Source of the DNA: Bacillus sp. NTK034
Lineage (GTDB): Bacteria; Bacillota; Bacilli; Bacillales; Cytobacillaceae
Assembly: GCF_017303275.1 (NCBI RefSeq)
Contig: NZ_JAFKOJ010000006.1
Coordinates: 124,001 to 188,000, forward strand
Direction of reading: 5' to 3'
Length of the DNA stretch: 64,000 nt
The first letter of the stretch is position 1. The number at the start of each line of letters is the position of its first letter. Of this stretch, positions 18,209 through 27,006 are shown piece after piece. Under the pieces are notes generated by a model that did not search any database, was not told the origin of the DNA, and was given only the letters and a program-made list of their open reading frames with translations. Both the position numbers and the translations under genes were made by a program.

Positions 18209-18355
18209 CTAAGTTAAATAGAAGAATAACCCGATTACAAATATTAAACCAAAAATCAATTTGGCAGGAAGAGGAAGAGAATCTTTGCCTTTTTCATTTA
18301 CTTTATTCTCTTCCTCATTTACCGTTTCACGGTAGTTTGAACTGCAGCAGCCCAT
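18209..18355 (-). CDS. 48-residue membrane microprotein translationally coupled to cstA
   Basis: Read from the sequence: ATG at 18355-18353 overlaps the cstA stop as TAATG, and the frame runs to TAG at 18209. The product begins MGCCSSNYRE, continues with a charged Glu/Lys/Asn stretch, and ends in one hydrophobic helix (AKLIFGLIFVIGLFFYLT, about residues 31-48). It is therefore likely a C-tail-anchored membrane protein with a paired-Cys N-terminus. In enterobacteria CstA-family transporters are paired with small proteins (YbdD, YjiX) needed for uptake. I see no sequence similarity to those, so a partner role here is inferred from position only. A hairpin follows the gene. Confidence 0.75.
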   Translation of the reverse strand: MGCCSSNYRETVNEEENKVNEKGKDSLPLPAKLIFGLIFVIGLFFYLT

Positions 18356-19809
18356 TATGCGGATTTCTTCCAGCCAGAAATATCTTCTTCAAGCGGCAGG
18401 TTATTCGCCCGGGCCTTTTTAGCAGCGGAGAAGAACAGTGCCACAAGAATGACAGTACCAATGGCTCCGCCAATCCAGGAAGCATTCATCGATAAACCGA
18501 ACCCGATTTGTGCGTTAAAGATATAAGTTAAGACCATTAACAGCATGAATGTACCCGGGATAAGGGAAATCCAGTAGTTTTTTTTCGCAATGTACAAATA
18601 CATCGCACCGACAAACAGCGCAATAACCGCAGTTGATTGGTTAGCCCAGCTGAAGTATCTCCATAGGATGTTAAAGTCGATTTGCGTAAGTGCCAAAGAA
18701 AGAGCAAACAATGGGATAGCGATCCACAAACGGCTGGAAATTTTCTTCTGTGAGAAGTTAATATAGTCAGCAATAATCATACGTGCACTTCGGAAAGCCG
18801 TATCTCCGGAAGTGATTGGAAGTACAACTACACCAAGAATGGCAAGCGTTCCGCCGATTGCCCCAAGCATCATTGTGGAAGCTTCGCTGACAACTGCACC
18901 AGGACCTCCGTTAGCAAGGAAATCACTTAATCCGTTATAGCCATCGAATAAGCTCATTGCAGCAGCAGCCCAGATCATGGCGATGACACCTTCTGCAATC
19001 ATCATGCCATAGAAGATTTTACGTCCCTGGTTTTCATTCTGAGTTGTACGGGAAATAATCGGTGTCTGTGTTGCATGGAAACCGGAAAGTGCACCGCAAG
19101 TGATCGTGAAAAACAGCAATGGGAAAATAGGTGCGTTAGCCGGATGGAAATTCTCCAGAGAAATTTCCGGAATATCAGCTCCGGTTGCAACTAAACCAAT
19201 TCCAACACCAAAAGCACTGATCAGAAGCAAGGCACCAAAGTACGGATAAAGGCGTCCGATGATTTTATCAACAGGCAGCAAAGTCGCCAAAATATAATAA
19301 ATGAAAATTGCAGCAATGATTAGAGTTAGTGAGATTTTCTGATCCATTACCACATAAAGCAGATCAGCCGGAGTTGTAACAAACACTGTACCAACCAATA
19401 ACAGAAGAAGAACAGCGAAAGCGTTCACAACATGCTTCATGACTTTCCCGAGGAACTTGCTCGCAAGCTCAGGCAAATGCGCGCCGCGGTTGCGGATTGA
19501 AATCATTCCTGTTAAATAATCATGAACGGCACCGGCAAAAATACAGCCGACCACGATCCAGATAAAGGCTACAGGACCGTAAAGTGCTCCCATAATCGGG
19601 CCGAAAATCGGACCAGTACCAGCAATATTCAAGAGCTGAATCAACGAGTTCTTTGGTGTGCTCATAGCGATATAGTCCACACCGTCAGCATGTGTGTAGG
19701 CCGGAGTCGTCCGTGCCTCCTTCACACCGAATACTTTTTCAACAAACTTGCCGTACGTAAAATAACCAATAATTAAAAGTGCAATACAGACTAAAAAAGT
19801 AATCATCAT
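18355..19809 (-). CDS. cstA: CstA family peptide/pyruvate transporter
   Basis: A 484-residue, very hydrophobic protein with the CstA signature DYIAMSTPKNSLIQLLNIAGTGP (here split: the DYIAMSTPKNSL part and LLNIAGTGPIFGP). This family includes E. coli CstA and BtsT, which import peptides or pyruvate under carbon limitation. It is near the length of the short Gram-positive forms. ATG 19809 follows AAAGGGGGATA. A LytS/LytR-type sensor pair lies directly upstream on the same strand, which resembles the E. coli BtsS/BtsR-BtsT pyruvate module. A cre-like site near the -10 suggests CcpA repression. The last codon overlaps a microprotein gene. Confidence 0.93.
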   Translation of the reverse strand: MMITFLVCIALLIIGYFTYGKFVEKVFGVKEARTTPAYTHADGVDYIAMSTPKNSLIQLLNIAGTGPIFGPIMGALYGPVAFIWIVVGCIFAGAVHDYLTGMISIRNRGAHLPELASKFLGKVMKHVVNAFAVLLLLLVGTVFVTTPADLLYVVMDQKISLTLIIAAIFIYYILATLLPVDKIIGRLYPYFGALLLISAFGVGIGLVATGADIPEISLENFHPANAPIFPLLFFTITCGALSGFHATQTPIISRTTQNENQGRKIFYGMMIAEGVIAMIWAAAAMSLFDGYNGLSDFLANGGPGAVVSEASTMMLGAIGGTLAILGVVVLPITSGDTAFRSARMIIADYINFSQKKISSRLWIAIPLFALSLALTQIDFNILWRYFSWANQSTAVIALFVGAMYLYIAKKNYWISLIPGTFMLLMVLTYIFNAQIGFGLSMNASWIGGAIGTVILVALFFSAAKKARANNLPLEEDISGWKKSA

Positions 19810-19821
19810 TATCCCCCTTTA

Positions 19822-19835
19822 TGAATGCGTTTACA
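19822..19835. promoter_or_regulatory. Candidate CcpA cre site at the cstA promoter
   Basis: TGAATGCGTTTACA matches 13 of 14 positions of the cre consensus TGWAARCGYTWNCW. It lies just downstream of the -10 (19839-19844 read on the minus strand), a position typical of CcpA repression. Confidence 0.7.
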
Positions 19836-19838
19836 TAA

Positions 19839-19844
19839 ATTATA
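19839..19844 (-). promoter_or_regulatory. -10 box of cstA
   Basis: TATAAT on the minus strand. A TTGTTC hexamer 19 bp upstream (19864-19869) may be a weak -35, consistent with a promoter needing an activator such as the neighbouring LytTR regulator. Confidence 0.5.
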
Positions 19845-19861
19845 TAAGAAGTGGAGGATAT

Positions 19862-20020
19862 ATGAACAATTTGTGTCCAACATGTAAAAAACAACGATTA
19901 AAATGCAGTGATGGGGGATTAACATGCATCGAAGGGTGGGAGTGTATAGAAAATTCATTATATTCGGGAGCCGGGCAGGGGAGCGCAGTTAAACTGGTAT
20001 TTTGTGCAAAAAATCGCTGA
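19862..20020 (+). CDS. Possible 52-residue Cys-rich small protein
   Basis: ATG 19862 is preceded by GTGGAGGATAT, a strong ribosome binding site. The product starts MNNLCPTCKKQRLKC and has further Cys residues (LTCIEGWEC), which resembles a small zinc-ribbon. The last ~15 codons run into repeat array B, so the C-terminus may be new or the ORF decayed. It diverges from cstA and overlaps its upstream region. I see no clear plus-strand promoter. It may be a fossil. Confidence 0.35.
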   Translation: MNNLCPTCKKQRLKCSDGGLTCIEGWECIENSLYSGAGQGSAVKLVFCAKNR

Positions 20021-20157
20021 ATGCGGAATTAAGCATTGAAGCAGCGCAATTCCACTCAAGGAAAGAGCAATTAATGATAATAACGGCTCAAAACCTAGCG
20101 GGAAAGCGCAATCCTCATCCAGCTCGGCGCAATCCCCGCCAAGCAAAGCGCAATCAC
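19982..20157 (+). repeat. Intergenic array B: about 21-bp-phased repeats, core AGCGCAATCC
   Basis: AGCGCAATnC-like cores start at 19982, 20003 (weak), 20022, 20043, 20064, 20085 (weak), 20105, 20126 and 20147, giving spacings of 19 to 21 bp over nine units. The linkers are unrelated. It lies between the terminator of the LytTR regulator gene and the cstA promoter. Same period as array A but a different core. Confidence 0.8.
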
Positions 20158-20183
20158 CTCAAACTTGAACCCCCGCAAAACAC

Positions 20184-20208
20184 AAAAAGCACCGTTCCCG
20201 ATGCTTTT
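20184..20208 (-). terminator. Intrinsic terminator of the LytTR regulator gene
   Basis: On the minus strand AAAAGCA pairs with TGCTTTTT around TCGGGAACGG. It starts at the stop codon. Confidence 0.75.
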
Positions 20209-20939
20209 CACAATTCCAATCGTACCCGCAGTGCCTTCACATAATTCCTGCTAACAGACAGAAGTTCCTCCCGGCCATCCATCTCTAGCTGGTATGCACC
20301 GTTGAACCAGGGAGTGAGTCGTGTTACGTAATCCAGATTCACCAGGTAACTTTTGTGAATTCTGAAAAAAGAAAAGGGAAGCAGCCGGCTTTCCAAATCT
20401 TTAAGCGGGGTTTTGGTTTCATGCTCCCCGGTCCTGGTTATGATCCTGGATACTTTTTCATCCCGGTAGATATAAAGGATTTCTTTTGGCTCGAGGTATA
20501 GAATTTCTCCATCCTCTTCAACAGCCAGCTTACCGGCCGGCTTGCTGATGTCACTTTCCTTTTTTGCGCCAATCAATTTTTCCACGCGCCTGATGGTCTG
20601 TTCCAGCTGTTCCTCGTCGTATGGCTTCAGTAAATAATCAGTTGCTTCATAGCGGAAGGCTTCAGCAGCAAACTGCGGGTAGGCAGTTGCAAAGATGATG
20701 AGCGGCACTTTTTTCAGTTCCTGCAGAGATTGGGCAGCTTCCATCCCGTTCATTTTGGGCATCTCCACATCAAGGAAAACGACGTCCGGCTGAAGCTGGA
20801 TGGCTTTCATTACGGCCGCTTCGCCCGATTCAGCTTCGCCGACAACCTGGATAGCAGGAAATTCCTCGAGTAAATGCTTTAATTCATCTCTGCTGTATCG
20901 TTCGTCATCAGCGATTAAGGTTCGGATCGTTTTTTCCAT
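20208..20939 (-). CDS. LytTR-family response regulator
   Basis: A 243-residue regulator. Residues 1-120 are a receiver domain with the acidic pocket DD11-12, phosphoacceptor D57 (VVFLDVEMPKMNG) and K in LLKPYDEEQ. Residues ~140-240 are a LytTR DNA-binding domain (FFRIHKSYLVNLDYV, LLSVSRNYV). ATG 20939 follows GGAGGAAAAAACTG; the longer frame is unsupported. It overlaps the end of the kinase gene by 32 bp, so the pair is co-translated. LytTR regulators of this type (LytR, BtsR, YpdB) control pyruvate or murein hydrolase genes; cstA next door is the likely target. Confidence 0.93.
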   Translation of the reverse strand: MEKTIRTLIADDERYSRDELKHLLEEFPAIQVVGEAESGEAAVMKAIQLQPDVVFLDVEMPKMNGMEAAQSLQELKKVPLIIFATAYPQFAAEAFRYEATDYLLKPYDEEQLEQTIRRVEKLIGAKKESDISKPAGKLAVEEDGEILYLEPKEILYIYRDEKVSRIITRTGEHETKTPLKDLESRLLPFSFFRIHKSYLVNLDYVTRLTPWFNGAYQLEMDGREELLSVSRNYVKALRVRLEL

Positions 20940-22677
20940 CAGTTTTTTCCTCCGTTTGCGGAATGGCGAATTGAATGTCAGTGCCGATGCCTGGTGTACT
21001 GGAAATTTGCAGCGAAGCTTCCTCACCAAACATCATAGTCAGCCGGCGGTTTACATTGTACAATGCAAGTCCGGAGCCCGATTCTGACTGCAGGGTTTCC
21101 TTGCCGAGCTGTTCGGCTCTTTCCCGGCTCATTCCCTGTCCATTATCCTTCACTTTTACTATCGTCATTCCGTCCTGTTTCTGAATTTTGATCATAATGA
21201 TACAGTTCTGTTCCTTGTTCTTAATCCCATGCTTAACGGCATTTTCCACAATCGGCTGCAGTGTGAGCGGCGGAATTCTTTCCAAAAGAGCATCCTCATC
21301 AATGTCGTATATGACTTCGAGTCGATCCACAAACCGGGTTTCTTCAATTGACAGATAGGCCTTTACATGTCTGAGCTCCTGTTCAAGGCTCGTGCAGCTG
21401 ACTGTCGTGGCCGTCAGGTTTTGCCGCAGAAAATGTGATAAGGATACGAGCAATTTCCGTGCCTGGGCAGGCTCAATCCGCACAAGGGAGATAATCGTAT
21501 TTAATGAATTAAATAAAAAGTGCGGTGATATTTGCGCTTGCAGCGCTTTAATTTCAGCTTCTTTTGCCAGCTGGTAGGCTTTATCAGCCTCTGCGATCTC
21601 AAGCTGATTGCTGAGCAGTACACTTAGCCCTGAGATCAGCTCCATCACGAGATTAGTCATTTCTTTTTCAGAAGTGAAGTAAAATTTCAGAGTTCCGATC
21701 GTTTCGCCGCGAAGCTTTAAAGGAGCGACAATGGCTGCGCCAAGAGGGTAGTTTTCCTGCCGGCAGTGAATGGTCTGGTCATTGGCAACCACAATTTCCC
21801 CGTGCTGAATGACATCCCGTGTGATCTGGGTCTGGATCGGGCTTCCTGAACGGTGGTGGTCATTTCCCAGGCCGACATGTGCAAGGATTTCGGTGTGATT
21901 GGTGATTGCAACTGCTTTCATCTGAAGTTCCTTATGCAGTATCAGGCAGACTGCCAGAGCGGACGTATGATTAATGCCTTCCCGAAGATGGGCAAGCGTC
22001 TGGTCAGCGATCCTAAGCGTTTTCTGTGCATGAAAAGCACCTGCTTTTTCTTCTTCGTTAATAACATTTTTTATGATCAGCAAAAATAGGGCACTGCCAA
22101 GTCCATTTGCTATAATCATGGGAATCCCAATCATTTCGACAAGCGCAATCGCTTTTTCTATAGGACGTGAAATTCCAAGAATAATCAGCATCTGCACAGC
22201 TTCTGCCGTAGCACCAATAAAGAAGGCTGAGGATAGCTTCACATGTTCATTTTTTCGGCGGAAAAAGCCGGCAAGCAACCCTGCCACTATGGACGCCAGC
22301 CCGCAGGCAATCCCGGTAAAGCCGCCAAGTGTAAATCGGTGGAATCCTGCTATAAGCCCTGCGCCAATTCCTACTTTAGGGCCGCCAAGCAATCCCGCGA
22401 GCACGACCCCGATCACCCTGGAATTGGCAATGGCTTCATCTGAAGCAAGCTCGGATGCCCAGCGGTTAAACTGCAGTGTGTCCGTATTGAAGGCCAGCCC
22501 GGAATACGTTCCAATGATGCCAAAAAAACCGAAAAAAAGAATGGCTTTATACTCCTGCTGCCGTTTTAATCTTTCGCCATAAATCATCTCTCTGAAAAAG
22601 CGGAACCTTGTCAGAATCAGCGCAATGGTGACAATGATTCCAAGCCGCTCCAGCATCGTAATCAGCAATTCCAGCAT
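20908..22677 (-). CDS. LytS-family sensor histidine kinase (5TM-LYT)
   Basis: A ~589-residue kinase. The N-terminal ~200 residues form the 5TM receptor of LytS/BtsS proteins (GVVLAGLLGGPKVGIGAGL is typical). A GAF-like domain spans ~230-360, a coiled linker follows, then the His_kinase domain with phosphoacceptor His in QAQISPHFLFNSLNTI, and HATPase_c with G boxes (DNGQGM, GSGLALYNV). ATG 22677 follows AAAGGTGGCC. In E. coli BtsS senses pyruvate; in staphylococci and B. subtilis LytS controls lrgAB or pftAB. Beside cstA, an external pyruvate sensor is the best guess. Confidence 0.92.
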   Translation of the reverse strand: MLELLITMLERLGIIVTIALILTRFRFFREMIYGERLKRQQEYKAILFFGFFGIIGTYSGLAFNTDTLQFNRWASELASDEAIANSRVIGVVLAGLLGGPKVGIGAGLIAGFHRFTLGGFTGIACGLASIVAGLLAGFFRRKNEHVKLSSAFFIGATAEAVQMLIILGISRPIEKAIALVEMIGIPMIIANGLGSALFLLIIKNVINEEEKAGAFHAQKTLRIADQTLAHLREGINHTSALAVCLILHKELQMKAVAITNHTEILAHVGLGNDHHRSGSPIQTQITRDVIQHGEIVVANDQTIHCRQENYPLGAAIVAPLKLRGETIGTLKFYFTSEKEMTNLVMELISGLSVLLSNQLEIAEADKAYQLAKEAEIKALQAQISPHFLFNSLNTIISLVRIEPAQARKLLVSLSHFLRQNLTATTVSCTSLEQELRHVKAYLSIEETRFVDRLEVIYDIDEDALLERIPPLTLQPIVENAVKHGIKNKEQNCIIMIKIQKQDGMTIVKVKDNGQGMSRERAEQLGKETLQSESGSGLALYNVNRRLTMMFGEEASLQISSTPGIGTDIQFAIPQTEEKTDGKNDPNLNR

Positions 22678-22785
22678 CCGCAGGCCACCTTTAACCAAGT
22701 TGTTATCATTATTTTAATAGATTAAAGAGAAAATGAAAAATGACCCGTTTGAATTTTTCAAAAAAATGTACAGGCTTTTCCAGCA

Positions 22786-22800
22786 TTTTTGTCGAAAATT
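22786..22800 (+). promoter_or_regulatory. Candidate Spo0A box upstream of the LytS-type kinase gene
   Basis: TTTTTGTCGAAAATT contains the full Spo0A box core TTGTCGAA with favourable flanks. It lies 110 bp upstream of the kinase start and 140 bp upstream of the DUF2268 gene, so the target gene is open. Confidence 0.45.
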
Positions 22801-22940
22801 TATTGTATTAAAGGGGTAGGAGGATTTTTGAATGGGTCTTTCTGATATAAAAGGGAGCTGATAAAATGATCGAATATGCAGTGAATCTAGAAGGAATATC
22901 ATCCCTTCTGCTCACCTCTAATTAATAAGGAGGAATTTCT

Positions 22941-23762
22941 ATGAAATACACCCTCAATCAAATTACACCTGAAGAACTAATTGTAAAAAGGCTCAGCATA
23001 AAGGGCTTCCTTCAATCTCAGATCAGTCCCTTGATCGGAAGGAAATCGTGGATGCAGGATTGGGAACAGCTGGCCAAAAGATTTCAGCTCTTTAAATTTT
23101 CAGCTTTGCCAGAAGCAGAGGCTCTTAAATACAGCTGATATCCTAAGGAAATAGAAGCAATCGTTGAAGAAACGTGCAAAGAAGCTGAGAGGCATCTTCA
23201 CTTCGAAAGCCTAACCATAACAATCGTGCCTGCACTTCCGTTCCCATGGTTTCAAAACTTCGATCAATCACTGTGGACAAATGGCTACACAATAGGTCCA
23301 GATACCATCATTCTTGCTATTCCGCCTCACCCTGACCCCGACTATTTAAAATATATGCTTGCCCATGAGCTCCACCATGCCTCCCCTGAAAATCCGATCT
23401 ACAATCTTACATTGGAAACCTTTACCCTTGCGGATTGGTATAAAATGGAGGGGAGCGCTGAGTATTTCAGTCTTTCACTTTATAAGGATAAACGCTGGTG
23501 GAAGAAAGAATTTACTGAGGAAATCGAGCAGAAGTATATAGAAATTGCCCGGCAAAATCTGAATACAGCAGACGACGTTTTAAAAAGCAAAATCTGTTTT
23601 GGCAATAAAGAGATGGGCATCCCGGTATTTGCCGGCTATTCATTTGCTTATAAAATGGTAAGGCATTATGCAGAGCAGGAGAAAATTACGAGGTATCGGA
23701 ATTTATATCACGCAGACCCGCATGAAATTTTCAATAGCTATATAATCAAGGAGGCCATTTAA
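22941..23762 (+). pseudogene. DUF2268 (YjaZ-like) Zn-protease gene with in-frame TGA
   Basis: One uninterrupted frame of 273 codons is broken only by TGA at 23136-23138 (AAA TAC AGC TGA TAT CCT). ATG 22941 follows AAGGAGGAATTTCT. The part after the stop carries the zinc-protease motif LAHELHHA (HExxH), the WYKMEGSAEYFS segment with a downstream Glu, and a normal C-terminus. No start codon with a ribosome binding site lies soon after the stop; GTG 23226 has none. A TGG to TGA change would explain it. Readthrough of the UGA, a recent mutation or a sequence error are all possible. The Nudix gene follows at once and its own ribosome binding site lies inside the last codons. Confidence 0.8.
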
Positions 23763-24410
23763 TTGGAGACAGAACTTCTGAGTATTTTTGATGAAAACAG
23801 AAAACAAATCGGTGTGGCATCTCGTGATGAGGTCCATAAAAGAGGCTGTTGGCACGAAACATTCCATTGCTGGTTTGTCAGCAGGGAAAAAGATCAGGTT
23901 TATATTTACTTTCAATACCGCAGCAATGAGAAGAAGGATTATCCTGGCCTTTTGGACATAACTGCCGCTGGCCATCTCTTAAGCCATGAATCTGTCATGG
24001 ACGGCATACGGGAAGTGGAGGAAGAACTGGGGATTCATGTTGATTTTGCTGACCTGGTGCCACTGGGCGTCATTGATTATATCGCGGAAAAAGAAAATTT
24101 TATCGACAAGGAATTGGCCCATGTGTTCCTTTATTACAGCAATCATTCATTAGAGGAGTTCAGCCTGCAGCCAGAGGAGGTTACGGGTATTTACCGGATT
24201 GCCCTGGAAGACTTTTATGAACTGTGGTTTGGCGGAAAGGAACTCTCTGAGGCAGAAGGATTCCAGGTCGGCAATGGCGTAAGAATCCCCGGCTCTATAA
24301 CTGTGAGGAAAGGGGACTTTGTCCCGCATCAGGATTACTATTATAAGCGTGTGCTGCATTCGATGCGTGAGCAAATAATGCAATGGAGGCCGTTTCCCTT
24401 GCACAAATGA
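23763..24410 (+). CDS. Nudix hydrolase
   Basis: A 215-residue Nudix protein related to isopentenyl-diphosphate-isomerase-like and YfcD-like hydrolases. The Nudix box reads GHLLSHE...IREVEEELGI; the stretch between the first Glu and RE is six residues instead of the canonical seven, as in some relatives. The N-terminal LLSIFDENRKQIGVASRDEVH and WHETFHCWF are typical of this subfamily. It starts at TTG right after the TAA of the DUF2268 gene, with AAGGAGG in that gene's end. The substrate is unknown. Confidence 0.88.
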   Translation: METELLSIFDENRKQIGVASRDEVHKRGCWHETFHCWFVSREKDQVYIYFQYRSNEKKDYPGLLDITAAGHLLSHESVMDGIREVEEELGIHVDFADLVPLGVIDYIAEKENFIDKELAHVFLYYSNHSLEEFSLQPEEVTGIYRIALEDFYELWFGGKELSEAEGFQVGNGVRIPGSITVRKGDFVPHQDYYYKRVLHSMREQIMQWRPFPLHK

Positions 24411-24446
24411 ATGTGTTTGGAACATATAATTTTAAAAACAAACTAA

Positions 24447-25286
<840 letters not shown>

Positions 25287-25292
25287 CCATGG

Positions 25293-25323
25293 ACCAGGGA
25301 CATTGCATGTTCCTGGTTTTTAT
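25293..25323 (+). terminator. Intrinsic terminator of map
   Basis: ACCAGGGAC pairs with GTTCCTGGT (one G-T pair) and is followed by TTTTTAT. Confidence 0.8.
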
Positions 25324-25424
25324 CTAGTATTAAGGTTAAAGCACCTCTAAACTTCATTTATTGTTCTCACTAAAAAACACTTGAACAATTCCCTCCATTC
25401 CGCTAAAATGAAAAAAATTTCAAA

Positions 25425-25651
25425 TTTTAAAGTAATGACAGAAACAAGTAGCTGTTTATCTCCCTGTTTTAGAGAGCTGATGCCTGGTGAAAATCAGCAC
25501 AAAGATAACAGTGAATTACCTTCTTGAACTTTCTCTGTGAACAAAGTAGCAGGGAACGGCACGGACCGTTAATCCGCTGAGTGGAAGAGCAATCTTCAAT
25601 AAGGGTGGTACCGCGTTAGCCACGTCCCTTTCTTTAGGGGCGTGGTTTTTT
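25425..25651 (+). promoter_or_regulatory. Tyrosine T-box riboswitch of tyrS
   Basis: A classic T-box leader. Stem I includes AATGACAGA near 25434, the distal region AGAGAGCTGATGCC, and a specifier loop with TAC (Tyr) in GTGAATTACC. The antiterminator T-box AAGGGTGGTACCGCG is at 25601-25615. The terminator CCACGTCCC...GGGGCGTGG (25620-25645) ends in TTTTTT. Uncharged tRNA-Tyr binding should favour the antiterminator and allow tyrS expression. Confidence 0.95.
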
Positions 25652-25680
25652 GTATTTCAATAACGGAAAGGATGGGGATC

Positions 25681-26928
25681 ATGGAGAATTTTTTTGAAAA
25701 ATTAACAGCCAAGCAAACACTCGAAACAGAGAGGCAGCTGGAGGTTTACCGCAATGGCGTCCAGGAGATTCTGCCAGAAGCGGAGCTAAAGAATAAAATA
25801 GCCAAATCCATTTTTCAAAATCAGCCTTTAAAAATTAAGCTTGGGCTAGATCCTTCTGCGCCGGATGTCCATATTGGCCATACGGTTGTGCTGAATAAAT
25901 TAAAACAGTTCCAGGACAACGGTCATATCATCCAGCTGATTATTGGCGATTTTACCGGAAAAATTGGCGACCCGACAGGCAAATCGGCAGCCCGAAACCA
26001 GCTTACCGATGAAGAGGTGAAGCATAACGCCAAAACATACTTCGAGCAATTCAGCAAAGTGCTGGACATGGATAAAGTTGATCTTCATTACAATTCAGCA
26101 TGGCTAACGGACCTCCAGCTCGAAGACGTTATCCGCCTGTCTGCCAGCATAACAGTTGCCCGCCTTCTGGAACGCAACGATTTTTCAGAGCGCCTGGCCA
26201 CAGGAAAACCAATCTCGCTTCATGAATTTTTCTACCCGCTGATGCAGGGCTATGACTCGGTAGCTCTTGAAAGCGATATTGAGCTTGGGGGCAATGATCA
26301 GCACTTTAATGTCCTGATGGGACGCCAGCTGCAGGAGCATTTCCAAAAAGAAAAGCAGGTGGTCATTCTGATGCCGCTCCTTGAAGGCCTGGATGGGAAA
26401 GAGAAAATGTCTAAATCAAAAAACAATTACATTGGTGTGGATGAGGATCCCAAGAATATGTATGGCAAAACCATGTCCATCCCGGATGAGCTGATCGCAA
26501 AATACTTCAATCTCGCAACAGATCTGCCAGTAAAAGAAAAACAGCAAATCGAAACTGGTCTTGAAAACGGCGCTCTGCACCCGCGTGACGCCAAAATGCT
26601 TTTAGGGAGAACAATCGTCCGCATGTACCACGGCACAGGTGCAGCCGATAAAGCCGAACTGCACTTCAAAACTATTTACCAAAAGGGAGCCATGCCGGAT
26701 GACATACCTGAAGCCGAATGGAAGGGTGAAGGTGAAGTCCTCATAACAGACCTTCTTGCCGGCCTCGGTCTGCTTTCCTCCAAAACGGAAGCGAGAAAAA
26801 TGATTGCCAATGGCGGCATCCGTTTAAACGGTGAGAAAGTCAGCAATGTTCAGATGCTCGTGAAAATCACAGACGGATTAGTTCTTCAGGCAGGAAAAAG
26901 AAAATTTGTGAAACTAAAGCTGAACTAG
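25681..26928 (+). CDS. tyrS: Tyrosyl-tRNA synthetase (KMSKS, TyrZ-like class)
   Basis: A 415-residue class I synthetase that charges tRNA-Tyr. HIGH is at residues 64-67 ([10 protein letters not shown]) and KMSKS in [11 protein letters not shown]. The C-terminus has an S4 RNA-binding domain ([20 protein letters not shown]). The KMSKS form, rather than KFGKT, groups it with the TyrZ class of B. subtilis, so the organism may have a second, TyrS-class gene elsewhere. ATG 25681 follows AAAGGATGGGGATC. The T-box leader directly upstream controls it. Confidence 0.95.
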   Translation: MENFFEKLTAKQTLETERQLEVYRNGVQEILPEAELKNKIAKSIFQNQPLKIKLGLDPSAPDVHIGHTVVLNKLKQFQDNGHIIQLIIGDFTGKIGDPTGKSAARNQLTDEEVKHNAKTYFEQFSKVLDMDKVDLHYNSAWLTDLQLEDVIRLSASITVARLLERNDFSERLATGKPISLHEFFYPLMQGYDSVALESDIELGGNDQHFNVLMGRQLQEHFQKEKQVVILMPLLEGLDGKEKMSKSKNNYIGVDEDPKNMYGKTMSIPDELIAKYFNLATDLPVKEKQQIETGLENGALHPRDAKMLLGRTIVRMYHGTGAADKAELHFKTIYQKGAMPDDIPEAEWKGEGEVLITDLLAGLGLLSSKTEARKMIANGGIRLNGEKVSNVQMLVKITDGLVLQAGKRKFVKLKLN

Positions 26929-27006
26929 GCAGATCGCTTTTTTCTCCCGTCCATTTCAAGATATGATAGAATAGACGAAATTTTTAAAGAAAAGCAGGTG
27001 GAGGAA

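Noticed and set aside
19982..20157. Array B as LytTR binding sites for the adjacent regulator
   Set aside because: LytTR sites also recur near 21 bp, but the core does not fit the LytTR consensus and the same period occurs at loci with no LytTR gene.
22866..22925. 19-codon ORF with AGGGAG before the DUF2268 gene
   Set aside because: No attenuator structure or conserved leader composition; too short to support.
23136..23138. TGA as selenocysteine codon
   Set aside because: No hairpin resembling a SECIS was evident after the codon and no Cys or Sec is expected at this position in the family.
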